This document shows, in pieces, positions 36,694-45,564 of a DNA stretch of 64,000 nt (position 1 is its first letter; the number at the start of each line of letters is the position of its first letter). The translations under genes and the position numbers were made by a program. The notes under the pieces are model-generated. The model was not told where the DNA came from. It searched no databases and saw only the letters and a list, made by a program, of their open reading frames with translations. Origin of the DNA: Rhodopseudomonas telluris (lineage in GTDB: Bacteria > Pseudomonadota > Alphaproteobacteria > Rhizobiales > Xanthobacteraceae); NCBI RefSeq assembly GCF_042432815.1, contig NZ_JBHLWM010000005.1, positions 62,001 through 126,000 of the forward strand, written 5' to 3'.

Positions 36694-36714
36694 CTGGCAT
36701 CTGGTATGCCAGAT
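36694..36714. promoter_or_regulatory. GntR/FadR-type operator upstream of the regulator gene
   Basis: ATCTGGTATGCCAGAT (36699-36714), palindromic apart from its centre, typical of FadR-subfamily sites. It overlaps a second pairing CTGGCAT / ATGCCAG (36694-36712). It lies 36 bases before the GntR ATG, suggesting autoregulation and control of the genes downstream. Confidence 0.65.
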
Positions 36715-36749
36715 CAAGTTGCCAGAGAGACTGAGGCCGACCGGACGAG

Positions 36750-37481
36750 ATGATCGCGCGCGCCAGACCCCGAGCAGTGGACGTCGTCAGCGAGCCGGAT
36801 CTCGCTGTCGCGCGCCTTGCGCCGGAAGTCAGCTACAAGGCCAAGGCCTATCAGGCGCTGAAGCAGGCCATCCTCAAGATGGACATCTACACAACGCCCG
36901 AGCCGGTGATGCTCGACGAGCGCGCGCTGTCGGACAAGCTCGGCGTCAGCCGCACGCCGATCCGCGAAGCGATCGCGATGCTCGAGCAGGACGGGCTGGT
37001 GAAGGCGTTGCCCCGCCGCGGCATCGTCGTGGTGCGCCGAACCAAAGCCGAGATCGTCGACATGATCCGCGCCTGGGCGGCGCTGGAAAGCATGGCGGCA
37101 CGGCTGATCACCACGATGGCCCGCAAGCGCGACATCACAGCGCTGCGCGACGTGTTCAAGGACTTCGGCCCGGACCGGCTGCCGCAGGATCACATCGAAG
37201 AATATTCGCGCGCCAACATCGTGTTCCACCAGGCGCTGATCTCGCTGAGCGAGTCGCAGGTGCTGGTCGACATGACCGACGACATCCTGATCCACGTGCG
37301 CGGCTATCGTCAGCTGACCATCGGCCGCAAGGAACGCATCGCCGCATCGTTGCCGGAACATCTGGCAATGATCGAGGCGCTGGAAGCGCGCGATACCGAA
37401 CTCGCCGAGAAGTTGGCGCGCGATCACACGCTGCGGCTCGCCGACTATGTCGAGGCGCACGGCCAGGAGCTGTTCGCGTGA
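36750..37481 (+). CDS. GntR-family (FadR/FCD) transcriptional regulator
   Basis: Regulator of 243 aa. The winged HTH (about residues 28-95) contains 'LDERALSDKLGVSRTPIREAIAMLEQDGLVKALPRRGIVV', of which the core is SRTPIREA; the C-terminal FCD domain has the metal-type residues in 'RANIVFHQALISLS' and 'EHLAMIEAL'. FCD regulators sense small organic acids. It heads the frc-tct gene set on the same strand, separated from frc by a 150-base gap that contains a palindromic repeat, so the regulator is probably transcribed separately. Weak ribosome site before ATG 36750. Confidence 0.9.
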   Translation: MIARARPRAVDVVSEPDLAVARLAPEVSYKAKAYQALKQAILKMDIYTTPEPVMLDERALSDKLGVSRTPIREAIAMLEQDGLVKALPRRGIVVVRRTKAEIVDMIRAWAALESMAARLITTMARKRDITALRDVFKDFGPDRLPQDHIEEYSRANIVFHQALISLSESQVLVDMTDDILIHVRGYRQLTIGRKERIAASLPEHLAMIEALEARDTELAEKLARDHTLRLADYVEAHGQELFA

Positions 37482-37494
37482 CGCAACCTCTCCA

Positions 37495-37582
37495 CGTCAT
37501 TGCGAGCCGAAGGCGAAGCAATCCAGTGGCGCCGAGCACGGGGCCATTGGATTGCTTCGTCGCTTCGCTCCTCGCAATGACG
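37495..37582. repeat. palindromic intergenic repeat, family 1, copy B
   Basis: Ends CGTCATTGCGAG and CTCGCAATGACG are perfect inverted repeats over 12 bp; inside, GAAGCAATCCA is mirrored by TGGATTGCTTC. Same family as 4364-4481 but shorter. Lies between the GntR gene and frc and would form a long hairpin in a transcript. Confidence 0.85.
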
Positions 37583-37630
37583 GAATTGAGCTTTCACCTC
37601 AACACGAATTAGGCACTCCGGAGTAACCAG

Positions 37631-38908
37631 ATGACCAAGGCGCTCGACGGCGTTCGCGTTCTCGACTTCACCCACGTCCAGTCCGGGCCGACCTGTACGC
37701 AGTTGCTGGCGTGGTTCGGCGCCGACGTTATCAAGGTCGAGCGGCCCGGCACCGGCGACATCACCCGCGGTCAGCTACAGGACATCCCGAAGGTGGACAG
37801 CCTGTATTTCACCATGCTGAACCACAACAAGCGGTCGATCACGCTCGACACCAAGAACCCGAAGGGCAAGGAGGTGCTGACCGCGCTGATCCGCACCTGC
37901 GACGTGCTGGTGGAGAATTTCGGCCCCGGCGTGCTCGATCGCATGGGCTTCACCTGGGAGAAGATCCAGGAGATCAACCCGCGCATGATCGTCGCGTCAA
38001 TCAAGGGGTTCGGCCCGGGTCCGTACGAGGACTGCAAGGTCTATGAGAATGTCGCGCAGTGCACCGGCGGCGCCGCCTCGACCACCGGCTTCCGCGATGG
38101 CCCGCCGCTGGTCACCGGTGCGCAGATCGGCGATAGCGGCACCGGCCTGCATCTCGCGCTCGGCATCGTCACCGCGCTGTATCAGCGCCAGCACACCGGC
38201 CGCGGCCAGCGCGTCACCGCCGCGATGCAGGACGGCGTGCTCAACCTGTCACGCGTCAAGCTGCGCGATCAGCAGCGTCTCGCCCACGGCCCGCTCAAGG
38301 AATACAGCCAGTTCGGTGAAGGCATTCCGTTCGGCGACGCCGTGCCGCGCGCCGGCAACGATTCCGGCGGCGGCCAGCCCGGCCGCATCCTCAAGTGCAA
38401 GGGCTGGGAGACCGATCCCAATGCCTACATCTATTTCATCGCCCAGGCCCCGGTTTGGGAGAAGATCTGCGACGTGATCGGCGAGACCGGCTGGAAGAGC
38501 CACCCGGACTACGCGACGCCGCCGGCGCGGCTGAAGCATCTCAACCAGATCTTCGCCCGCATCGAACAATGGACGATGACCAAGACCAAGTTCGAGGCGA
38601 TGGAAATCCTCAACCAGGACGACATCCCCTGCGGTCCGATCCTGTCGATGAAGGAACTGGCCGAGGATCAGTCGCTGCGCGCCACCGGCACGATCGTCGA
38701 GGTCGATCACCCGACCCGCGGCAAGTACCTGTCGGTCGGCAACCCGATCAAGTTGTCGGACTCGCCGACGCACGTCGAGCGCTCGCCGCTGCTGGGTGAG
38801 CACACTGACGAAATCCTGCGCGAGGTGCTCGGTTTCAGCGACGCTCACGTCGCCGAGATCCACGAGTCCGGCGCCACCACGCCGCCGCGGAAGCAAGCGG
38901 CCGAATAG
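37631..38908 (+). CDS. frc: formyl-CoA:oxalate CoA-transferase
   Basis: Class III CoA-transferase of 425 aa that moves CoA from formyl-CoA to oxalate. It resembles the Oxalobacter enzyme as remembered: 'DFTHVQSGPTCTQLLAWFGA', 'ERPGTGDITRGQLQD', 'SLYFTMLNHNKRSI', catalytic Asp168 in 'GAQIGDSGTG', and a Gly-rich loop 'NDSGGGQPG'. Near-perfect agreement around 'VKLRDQQRL' and 'LLGEHTDEIL' supports Frc over other class III transferases. GGAG lies upstream of ATG 37631. Oxalyl-CoA decarboxylase, the usual partner, is not adjacent; a tripartite tricarboxylate transporter follows instead. Confidence 0.92.
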   Translation: MTKALDGVRVLDFTHVQSGPTCTQLLAWFGADVIKVERPGTGDITRGQLQDIPKVDSLYFTMLNHNKRSITLDTKNPKGKEVLTALIRTCDVLVENFGPGVLDRMGFTWEKIQEINPRMIVASIKGFGPGPYEDCKVYENVAQCTGGAASTTGFRDGPPLVTGAQIGDSGTGLHLALGIVTALYQRQHTGRGQRVTAAMQDGVLNLSRVKLRDQQRLAHGPLKEYSQFGEGIPFGDAVPRAGNDSGGGQPGRILKCKGWETDPNAYIYFIAQAPVWEKICDVIGETGWKSHPDYATPPARLKHLNQIFARIEQWTMTKTKFEAMEILNQDDIPCGPILSMKELAEDQSLRATGTIVEVDHPTRGKYLSVGNPIKLSDSPTHVERSPLLGEHTDEILREVLGFSDAHVAEIHESGATTPPRKQAAE

Positions 38909-38960
38909 GCCACCGCTGCATCCGATCGAGCACCGAGGCCAAAGGTCCACGAGGCGGTAT

Positions 38961-38985
38961 CGGCGCGGGAACACAGCCCGCGCCG
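38961..38985. other. perfect hairpin between frc and tctC
   Basis: 9-bp arms CGGCGCGGG and CCCGCGCCG around aacacag, 53 bases after the frc stop and about 140 bases before tctC. There is no T-run. It may stabilise the frc message or attenuate expression of the transporter genes. Confidence 0.45.
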
Positions 38986-39124
38986 GCCATCCGATGATAC
39001 TAAGCGATTTTCAGCAATTTCGTTTGCAGCTTTGCTGCGTTGATGGAACAATCATGCGCAGCGACTGATCAATTCAGCGAAGCCGACGACAAAGATCGGC
39101 GAACCATCCAGGGAGAGAAGCGAC

Positions 39125-40138
39125 ATGGCACGTGGAGTGGCTCGTCTTGCGTTTGGCGTCGCGGCAGCGATCAGCAGCGCCGTTGCAGTTTGTCCGGCAA
39201 ACGCCGCATGGGAACCGACCCGGCCGGTCGAATTCATCGTTCCTGCAGGTACCGGCGGCGGCGCCGATCAGATGGCCCGCACCCTTCAGGGCATCGTCAC
39301 CAAATACAATCTGATGAAGCAGCCGCTGGTGGTGGTCAACAAATCAGGCGGCGCCGGGGGCGAGGGCTTTCTCGACGTGAAGATGGCGGCGAACAATCCG
39401 CACAAGATCATCATCACGCTGTCGAATCTGTTCACCACCCCGCTCGCCACCGGCATCCCGTTCAACTGGAAAGACCTCACCCCGGTCGCGATGCTGGCGC
39501 TCGACGAATTCGTGCTCTGGGTGAATGCCGAGAAGCCTTACAAGACCGCGAAGGACTATCTCGATGCGGTGAAGGCCGCGCCCTCCGGCAGCATCAAGAT
39601 GGGCGGCACCGGCTCCAAGCAGGAAGACCAGATCATCACCGTGGCGCTGGAGAAGGCCGCCGGCGTCAAGCTCACCTACATCCCCTATAAGGGCGGCGGC
39701 GAAGTCGCGGTCCAACTCGTCGGCAACCACGTCGATTCGACGGTCAACAATCCGATCGAAGCGGTGGCACAGTGGCGCGGCGGCAAGCTGCGGCCGCTCT
39801 GCGTGTTCGACGCCAAGCCGATGGACTACGCCGACCCGGTGGCCGACGACAAGGCCTGGAAGGACATTCCGACCTGCAAGTCGCAAGGATTGGACATCGA
39901 GTACCTGATGCTGCGCGGCGTGTTCATGGGACCGAAGGCGAAGCCGGATCAGGTCGCCTACTACGTCGACCTGTTCAACAAGGTGCGCGAGACGCCGGAT
40001 TGGAAGGAATTCATGAAGAGCGGCTCCTTCAACACCACCTTCATGACCGGCGACGACTTCGCCAAATGGCTCGCGACCGAAGAGAAGCGGCACGAGACGC
40101 TGATGAAGGACGCCGGCTTCCTCGCACCGGGCAACTGA
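39125..40138 (+). CDS. tripartite tricarboxylate transporter substrate-binding protein (TctC family)
   Basis: Periplasmic binding protein of 337 aa with a Sec signal peptide ending near 'VCPANAA'. TctC/Bug features: 'RPVEFIVPAGTGGGADQMART', 'VVNKSGGAGGEGFLDVK', 'YIPYKGGGEVAVQLVGNHVDS'. The two Asp/Gly-rich loops bind carboxylates through water molecules. GGGAGAG before ATG 39125. First gene of a complete tctCBA set directly after frc, so a dicarboxylate such as oxalate is a reasonable guess for the ligand. Confidence 0.9.
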   Translation: MARGVARLAFGVAAAISSAVAVCPANAAWEPTRPVEFIVPAGTGGGADQMARTLQGIVTKYNLMKQPLVVVNKSGGAGGEGFLDVKMAANNPHKIIITLSNLFTTPLATGIPFNWKDLTPVAMLALDEFVLWVNAEKPYKTAKDYLDAVKAAPSGSIKMGGTGSKQEDQIITVALEKAAGVKLTYIPYKGGGEVAVQLVGNHVDSTVNNPIEAVAQWRGGKLRPLCVFDAKPMDYADPVADDKAWKDIPTCKSQGLDIEYLMLRGVFMGPKAKPDQVAYYVDLFNKVRETPDWKEFMKSGSFNTTFMTGDDFAKWLATEEKRHETLMKDAGFLAPGN

Positions 40139-40213
40139 TCACACCGAGCGATCACCACATAGGCGACCGGTGGACCGTCGCCCTTTGCAGCGGATGACCA
40201 TCGCGGAGGATCC

Positions 40214-40711
40214 ATGCCAGTCATCGAGACCAAGACCTCAGCGCCGACGCATCGGGGCGTCGAAGCCGTCGTCGCCGTCGTGATCGCGGTGTTCGGCGGT
40301 GTCGTGGTGCTGGGTAGCGTTCAAGCCGGCATCACCTGGGGCCCCGAAGGCCCTCGCGCCGGTTTTTTCCCGTTCTATGTCGGCCTGTGCATCATCGCCG
40401 CCAGCGCGATCAATTTCCTCAACGCGCTGCGCAGCGATCCCGACACGCTGTTCGCCGAGTGGGTCCAGATCCGGCACGTCTTCAGCGTCATCAATCCGAC
40501 CGCCGTCTACGTGCTGGCGATGCCGTTCGTCGGGCTCTATGTCGGCTCCGCGCTCTTCATCGCCTATTTCATGCGCGTCCTCGGCAAATATCGCTGGCTG
40601 ACGACGCTCGCCGTCGCGATCGGCACGCCGGTGGTCGCCTACATCGTGTTCGAACGCTGGTTCCTGGTGCCGCTGCCCAAAGGCCCGCTCGAAGACTGGC
40701 TCGGACTGTAA
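40214..40711 (+). CDS. tripartite tricarboxylate transporter small membrane subunit (TctB family)
   Basis: Inner-membrane protein of 165 aa with four hydrophobic segments, at about residues 18-35, 52-72, 95-115 and 125-150. 'TWGPEGPRAGFFPFYVG' is the TctB signature. GGAGGA precedes ATG 40214. It lies 75 bases after tctC and 33 before tctA. Confidence 0.88.
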   Translation: MPVIETKTSAPTHRGVEAVVAVVIAVFGGVVVLGSVQAGITWGPEGPRAGFFPFYVGLCIIAASAINFLNALRSDPDTLFAEWVQIRHVFSVINPTAVYVLAMPFVGLYVGSALFIAYFMRVLGKYRWLTTLAVAIGTPVVAYIVFERWFLVPLPKGPLEDWLGL

Positions 40712-40744
40712 CCGTCAGCATCAGGCCCCGGCAGGACCCCGCGC

Positions 40745-42256
40745 ATGGAAGAACTCGTCAATCTGTTTCACGGCTTCGCTGTTGCCCTACAGCCGTTCAA
40801 CATCGCGGTGATGTTCATCGGCATCGTGCTCGGTGTGATCATCGGCGTGCTGCCCGGCCTCGGCGGCGCCAATGGGGTCGCGATCCTGCTGCCGCTGACC
40901 TTCAGCATGTCGCCGACCTCGGCGATCATCATGCTGTCGTGCATCTATTGGGGGGCGTTGTTCGGCGGCGCCATCACCTCGATCCTGTTCAACATTCCCG
41001 GAGAGCCGTGGTCGGTCGCCACCACCTTCGACGGCTATCCGATGGCGCAGCAGGGCAAGGCCGGCGAAGCGCTGACCGCGGCTTTCACCTCGTCCTTCGT
41101 CGGCGCGCTGTTCGCGGTGATCATGATCACGCTGGTGGCGCCGCTGGTCGCCGGCTTCGCGCTGCGGTTCGGCCCCGCGGAGAAATTCGCGGTGTATTTC
41201 CTGGCGTTCTGTTCCTTCATCGGCCTCAGCAAGGAGCCGCCGTTCAAGACGCTCGCGGCCATGATGATCGGCTTCGCGCTCGCAGCTGTCGGGCTGGATT
41301 CGATGACCGGTCAGCTCCGCCTGACCTTCGGCTTCACGCCGATGCTGAACGGCTTCGACTTCCTGATCGCGGTGATCGGCCTGTTCGGGATCGGCGAAAT
41401 CCTGCTGACGATGGAGGACGGCCTAGCCTTCCGCGGCGGCAAAGCGAAGATCAATCTGCGCGTGGTGCTGCACACCTGGAAGGAACTGCCGCGCTATTGG
41501 ATGACCTCGCTGCGCTCCTGCGTGATCGGCTGCTGGATGGGCATCACGCCGGCCGGCGCCACGCCGGCCTCGTTCATGAGCTACGGCATCGCCAAGCGGG
41601 TTTCGAAGCGCGGCAGTAATTTCGGCAAGGGCGAGATCGACGGCGTGATCGCGCCGGAGACCGCGGCGCACGCCGCCGGCACCGCGGCGCTGCTGCCAAT
41701 GCTGTCGCTCGGCGTTCCCGGATCGCCCACCGCCGCGGTGCTGCTCGGCGGGTTGTTGATCTGGGGCCTACAACCAGGCCCGATGCTGTTCGTCGAGCAG
41801 AAGGAGTTCGTCTGGGGCCTGATTGCATCGATGTATCTCGGCAACCTCGCCGGCCTGCTGGTCGTGCTCACCTGCGTGCCGCTGTTCGCCGCGATCTTGC
41901 GCGTTCCATTCAGCATCATCGCGCCACTGATCCTGGTGCTGTGCGCGATCGGCGCCTATTCGGTGCACAACTCGACCGTCGACGTCATGCTGATGCTGAT
42001 GTTCGGCGTCATCGGCTATGTGCTGAAGAAGTGCGACTACCCGTTGGCGCCGCTTGTGCTCGCCATCGTGCTGGGCGACAAGGCCGAAGAGGCATTTCGG
42101 CAGTCGCTGCTGGGCTCGCAGGGCTCGCTTGGCGTGTTCTTCTCCAACGGTTTGGTCAGCTCGATCATGATCCTCGGCCTGATCGCGCTGTTCTGGTCGG
42201 TGATCAATGACGGATGGAGCAAGCTGCGGACCGGCGTGCTCAATCGCGCCGCTTGA
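40745..42256 (+). CDS. tripartite tricarboxylate transporter large membrane subunit (TctA family)
   Basis: Translocation subunit of 503 aa with ten or more hydrophobic segments. The family signature 'GVIIGVLPGLGGANGVAILL' is near residues 35-55 and repeated in inverted form around 'ETAAHAAGTAALLPMLSLGVPGSP' (about 305-328), the two half-sites for substrate and cation. With TctB and TctC it makes a secondary, ion-coupled uptake system. Stop 42256; a 111-base gap precedes the reductase gene. Confidence 0.92.
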   Translation: MEELVNLFHGFAVALQPFNIAVMFIGIVLGVIIGVLPGLGGANGVAILLPLTFSMSPTSAIIMLSCIYWGALFGGAITSILFNIPGEPWSVATTFDGYPMAQQGKAGEALTAAFTSSFVGALFAVIMITLVAPLVAGFALRFGPAEKFAVYFLAFCSFIGLSKEPPFKTLAAMMIGFALAAVGLDSMTGQLRLTFGFTPMLNGFDFLIAVIGLFGIGEILLTMEDGLAFRGGKAKINLRVVLHTWKELPRYWMTSLRSCVIGCWMGITPAGATPASFMSYGIAKRVSKRGSNFGKGEIDGVIAPETAAHAAGTAALLPMLSLGVPGSPTAAVLLGGLLIWGLQPGPMLFVEQKEFVWGLIASMYLGNLAGLLVVLTCVPLFAAILRVPFSIIAPLILVLCAIGAYSVHNSTVDVMLMLMFGVIGYVLKKCDYPLAPLVLAIVLGDKAEEAFRQSLLGSQGSLGVFFSNGLVSSIMILGLIALFWSVINDGWSKLRTGVLNRAA

Positions 42257-42367
42257 AGAGGCCCCTGAACTGTTGAATAACCACTCACCATCAAGACCTC
42301 GCGGAGCCGTTCGCGATGTCGCACACCTCGTCGCCGGCTTTGCCCGGCTTCGCAACTGGGATGATCG

Positions 42368-43342
42368 ATGAAAGTCTGTATCTACGGCGCCGGCGCGATC
42401 GGCGGCTATCTCGGCGTTCAGCTCGCGCAGTCGGGCGCAGACGTCAGCCTGGTGGCGCGCGGCGCCCATCTCGCCGCGATGAAGGAGAAGGGCCTCAAGC
42501 TGCTGATCGGCGACGAGGAGCGCGTGGTTAAGGTCAAGGCGACCGATACGCCGTCCGAACTCGGCGCGCAGGACTTCATCATCATCTGCCTCAAGGCGCA
42601 TTCGATCACCGGCGCGATCGACGCGATGAAGCCGCTGCTCGGCTCGCACACCCGCATCGTCACTGCCGTCAATGGCGTGCCGTATTGGTACTTCTACAAG
42701 CACGGCAATCAGTTCGAGGGCCGCACGCTGGAGAGCATCGACCCGGGCGCCCGGCAGTGGAACGAGCTCGGTCCGGAGCGCGGCATCGGTTGCATCGTCT
42801 ATCCGGCGACCGAACTGGAAGGCCCCGGCGTGGTGCGCCACGTCTACGGCGATAAATTCCCGGTGGGCGAAGCCTCCGGCGAGACCACCGCGGACGTCGA
42901 GAAGCTGTCGAAGCTGTTGGAAGCGTCCGGACTCAAGGCCCCGATCCTCGACCGCATCCGCGACGAGATCTGGCTGAAGCTGTGGGGCAATGTCTGCTTC
43001 AATCCGATCAGCGCCCTCACCCATGCCACGCTCGACGTGATCGCGTCCGATCCGGCGACGCGCGCGCTGTCGAAGGCAATGATGCTGGAAGCGCAGCAGA
43101 TCGCCGAGACCTTCGGCGTCAAGTTCCGCGTCGACGTCGAACGCCGCATCGAAGGGGCCCGCAAGGTCGGCGCCCACAAGACCTCGATGCTGCAGGACCT
43201 CGAACGCGGCCGGCCGATGGAGATCGATCCGCTGGTCACCGTCGTGCAGGAAATGGGCAAGATGACCGGCATCCCGACCCCGGCGATCGACGCCGTGCTC
43301 GGCCTGGTGATCCAGCGCGCCAAGGTGGCGGGCCTTTATTAA
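42368..43342 (+). CDS. ketopantoate reductase-family protein
   Basis: 324 aa. NADPH-binding 'YGAGAIGGYLGVQLAQSGAD' at the N-terminus, catalytic-type Lys in 'EIWLKLWGNVCFNPISALT', and the C-terminal 'TSMLQDLERGRPMEIDPLVT' are those of PanE. PanE reduces 2-dehydropantoate to pantoate for CoA synthesis, but many family members in catabolic clusters act on other 2-oxoacids. Here the position after tctA suggests a substrate related to the transported acid. The start at 42368 is set by the Rossmann motif. Confidence 0.85.
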   Translation: MKVCIYGAGAIGGYLGVQLAQSGADVSLVARGAHLAAMKEKGLKLLIGDEERVVKVKATDTPSELGAQDFIIICLKAHSITGAIDAMKPLLGSHTRIVTAVNGVPYWYFYKHGNQFEGRTLESIDPGARQWNELGPERGIGCIVYPATELEGPGVVRHVYGDKFPVGEASGETTADVEKLSKLLEASGLKAPILDRIRDEIWLKLWGNVCFNPISALTHATLDVIASDPATRALSKAMMLEAQQIAETFGVKFRVDVERRIEGARKVGAHKTSMLQDLERGRPMEIDPLVTVVQEMGKMTGIPTPAIDAVLGLVIQRAKVAGLY

Positions 43343-43360
43343 TTCGCTCGACCACCTCTC

Positions 43361-43454
43361 CCCGTCATGGCCGGGCTTGACCCGGCCATCCAAGGACGCA
43401 AGCAGGGCCTTGCTTGAACGCGTGGATGCCCGGGTCAAGCCCGGGCATGGCGGA
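43361..43454. repeat. double palindromic intergenic repeat, family 3
   Basis: Two self-complementary hairpins: ATGGCCGGG-cttga-CCCGGCCAT (43367-43389) and ATGCCCGGG-tcaag-CCCGGGCAT (43426-43448), which are also inverted copies of each other. Placed between two same-strand genes, 20 bases after the reductase stop. Confidence 0.8.
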
Positions 43455-43511
43455 ATGAGCTTGGCCAGCGCGCCCGCAACTAACTAGTCTGGACTTCAGG
43501 AGACACACGCC

Positions 43512-44297
43512 ATGACCAAATGGGTTCGCTTCCGCGCCGGTGGCGCGATCGGGTTCGGCACTATCGCGCATTCGGATATCACCGTGCATGACGGCGACAT
43601 GTTCGGCGCCAACAAGCCGACCGGGCAGACTCTGCAGCTCGGCGACGTCGAATTGCTGGCACCGTGTGCGCCGGGCAAGATCATCGGCCTGTGGAACAAT
43701 TTTCGCGCGCTCGCGGCGAAGCTCAACCAGTCGATCCCACCGGAGCCGCTGTACTTCCTGAAGGCCACCACCAGCGTCGCGGCGCACGGCACGGTGGTGA
43801 GCCGCCCCGTCTCCTACGACGGCAAGGTCGTGTACGAAGGCGAGCTCGGCATCGTCATCGGCAAGCGCGCCAGCAACATCTCGGAAGCCGACGCTGCGTC
43901 GCATATCTTCGGCTACACCTGCGTCAACGACATCACTGCGGCCGATATCCTCAACCGCGATCCGAGCTTCCCGCAGTGGGCGCGCGCCAAGAGCTTCGAC
44001 GGCTTCGGACCGTTCGGCCCGGCGATCGCCACAGGCCTCGATCCACAGACGCTGTCGATCCGCACCATCCTCAATGGAGCGGAGCGGCAGAACTACCCGG
44101 TCGCCGACATGATCTTTGCTCCGCACAAGCTGGTCAGCCTGCTGTCACACGACATGACCTTGGAGCCCGGCGACCTGATCTGCTGCGGCACTTCGGTCGG
44201 CGTCGGCGTGATGAAGGAAGCCAGCAACAGCGTCACCATCGCGATCGAAGGCATCGGCGAACTGCACAATGAATTCCATCAGGCGGTGAAAGGCTAA
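43512..44297 (+). CDS. fumarylacetoacetate hydrolase-family protein
   Basis: 261 aa with the FAH C-terminal fold. Metal ligands are expected in 'YEGELGIVIGKRASNIS' (Glu-x-Glu) and the following 'YTCVNDITAADILNRD'; 'KSFDGFGPFGPAIAT' and 'GDLICCGTSVGVG' are standard family motifs. Known members hydrolyse acylpyruvates, decarboxylate oxaloacetate or act in aromatic meta-cleavage pathways; the substrate is not fixed by sequence. AGGAGA precedes ATG 43512. Part of the same-strand gene set after tctA. Confidence 0.88.
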   Translation: MTKWVRFRAGGAIGFGTIAHSDITVHDGDMFGANKPTGQTLQLGDVELLAPCAPGKIIGLWNNFRALAAKLNQSIPPEPLYFLKATTSVAAHGTVVSRPVSYDGKVVYEGELGIVIGKRASNISEADAASHIFGYTCVNDITAADILNRDPSFPQWARAKSFDGFGPFGPAIATGLDPQTLSIRTILNGAERQNYPVADMIFAPHKLVSLLSHDMTLEPGDLICCGTSVGVGVMKEASNSVTIAIEGIGELHNEFHQAVKG

Positions 44298-44316
44298 AGG
44301 TCTCTCCTCAGGCATC

Positions 44317-44417
44317 TCATCCGGGGCGCGGACACAGTCCGCGACCCCAGAATCGTGAAGTTGTAGCAACACAGTGATCCTGGGCTCACTCGCTGCGCGA
44401 GCGCCCCCGGAAAGACT
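44317..44417. repeat. palindromic intergenic repeat, family 4
   Basis: About 100 bp. Outer imperfect arms around CCGGGGCGCGG (about 44321) and GCGCCCCCGG (about 44407), with CCCAGAATC / GATCCTGGG inside. Similar elements precede or follow many genes in related genomes; nothing coding. Confidence 0.55.
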
Positions 44418-44534
44418 CGGGAAAGGCGGTGCGCTGGCGCCGCATTGGACATTTCGTGTTGGGTTCGGCAATCTGCCGCCGCACCACAACAGCAACAGGC
44501 GCGTGAGGCGCCGCGAACGTCCGAGGATCCCATC

Positions 44535-45530
44535 ATGATCAAGACCCGTTTCACCGAAGCCTTTGGCGTCGAGCATCCTATCGTGCAAGGCGGCATGCAA
44601 TGGGTCGGCCGCGCCGAGCTGGTGGCAGCGGTCGCAAATGCCGGCGCGCTCGGCATGATCACCGCGCTGACGCAGCCGACGCCGGAAGATCTCACCAAGG
44701 AAATCGCGCGCTGCCGCGACCTCACCGACAAGCCGTTCGGCGTCAATCTCACCATCCTGCCGGCCATCAAGCCGCCGCCCTATGCCGAGTATCGTCAGGC
44801 GATCATCGAAGCCGGCGTGAAGGTGGTCGAGACCGCGGGCAACAAGCCGCAGGAGCATGTCGACGAATTCAAGAAGGCCGGCGTCAAGGTGCTGCACAAG
44901 TGCACCAGCGTCCGCCATGCGCTGTCGGCAGAGCGGATGGGCGTCGATGGCATTTCGATCGACGGTTTCGAATGCGCCGGACACCCTGGGGAAGACGACA
45001 CCCCCGGCCTGATCCTGATCCCGGCCGCCGCCGACAAGATCAAGGTGCCGATGATCGCCTCCGGTGGCTTCGCCGATGCGCGCGGCCTCGTCGCGGCGCT
45101 GGCGCTCGGCGCCGACGGCATCAACATGGGCACGCGCTTCATGTGCACCAAGGAGAGCCCGATCCATCAGGCGGTGAAGGAGAAGATCGTCTCAAACGAC
45201 GAGCGTTCGACCGACCTGATCTTCCGCACCATGCGCAACACTTCGCGCGTCGCCAGGAACGCGGTCAGCCAGCAGGTGATCGCGCTGGAGAAGCAGGGCG
45301 CAACGTTCGAGCAGGTGAAGGAGCTGGTGGCCGGCGCGCGTGGCAAGATGGTGTACGTCAATGGCGACACCGACGAAGGCGTCTGGTCGGCCGGCCAGGT
45401 ACAAGGCCTGATCCACGACATCCCGAGCTGCGCCGAGCTCGTCTCGCGCATCGTGCGGGACGCCGAAGCGATCATTCGCGCGCGGCTGGAATCGATGCTA
45501 TCGGGTGGCGCACGCCAAGCGGCGGAGTAA
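44535..45530 (+). CDS. nitronate monooxygenase / 2-nitropropane dioxygenase family protein
   Basis: FMN-dependent TIM-barrel of 331 aa. Indicative motifs: 'EHPIVQGGMQWVGRAELVAA', the catalytic-type His in 'FECAGHPGEDDTPG', the FMN loop 'IASGGFADARGL' and 'GADGINMGTRFMCTKE'. Family members oxidise alkyl nitronates or reduce quinones and enoyl groups. ATG 44535 begins the conserved domain directly. The next gene starts 34 bases later, on the same strand. Confidence 0.85.
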   Translation: MIKTRFTEAFGVEHPIVQGGMQWVGRAELVAAVANAGALGMITALTQPTPEDLTKEIARCRDLTDKPFGVNLTILPAIKPPPYAEYRQAIIEAGVKVVETAGNKPQEHVDEFKKAGVKVLHKCTSVRHALSAERMGVDGISIDGFECAGHPGEDDTPGLILIPAAADKIKVPMIASGGFADARGLVAALALGADGINMGTRFMCTKESPIHQAVKEKIVSNDERSTDLIFRTMRNTSRVARNAVSQQVIALEKQGATFEQVKELVAGARGKMVYVNGDTDEGVWSAGQVQGLIHDIPSCAELVSRIVRDAEAIIRARLESMLSGGARQAAE

Positions 45531-45564
45531 ACCGCCGCCGGGCGACCATACGGGAAGCAGCCAG

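Larger units (their letters stand above)
36350..36749. other. 400-base intergenic region between pqqA and the GntR gene
   Basis: No convincing gene. It holds the pqqA leader and likely promoter on the left, a perfect 8-bp inverted repeat GTCGCAGC / GCTGCGAC at 36465-36488 with an AAATTTCT spacer, and the GntR palindrome at 36699-36714 on the right. Short open frames here lack ribosome sites and protein-like composition. Confidence 0.6.
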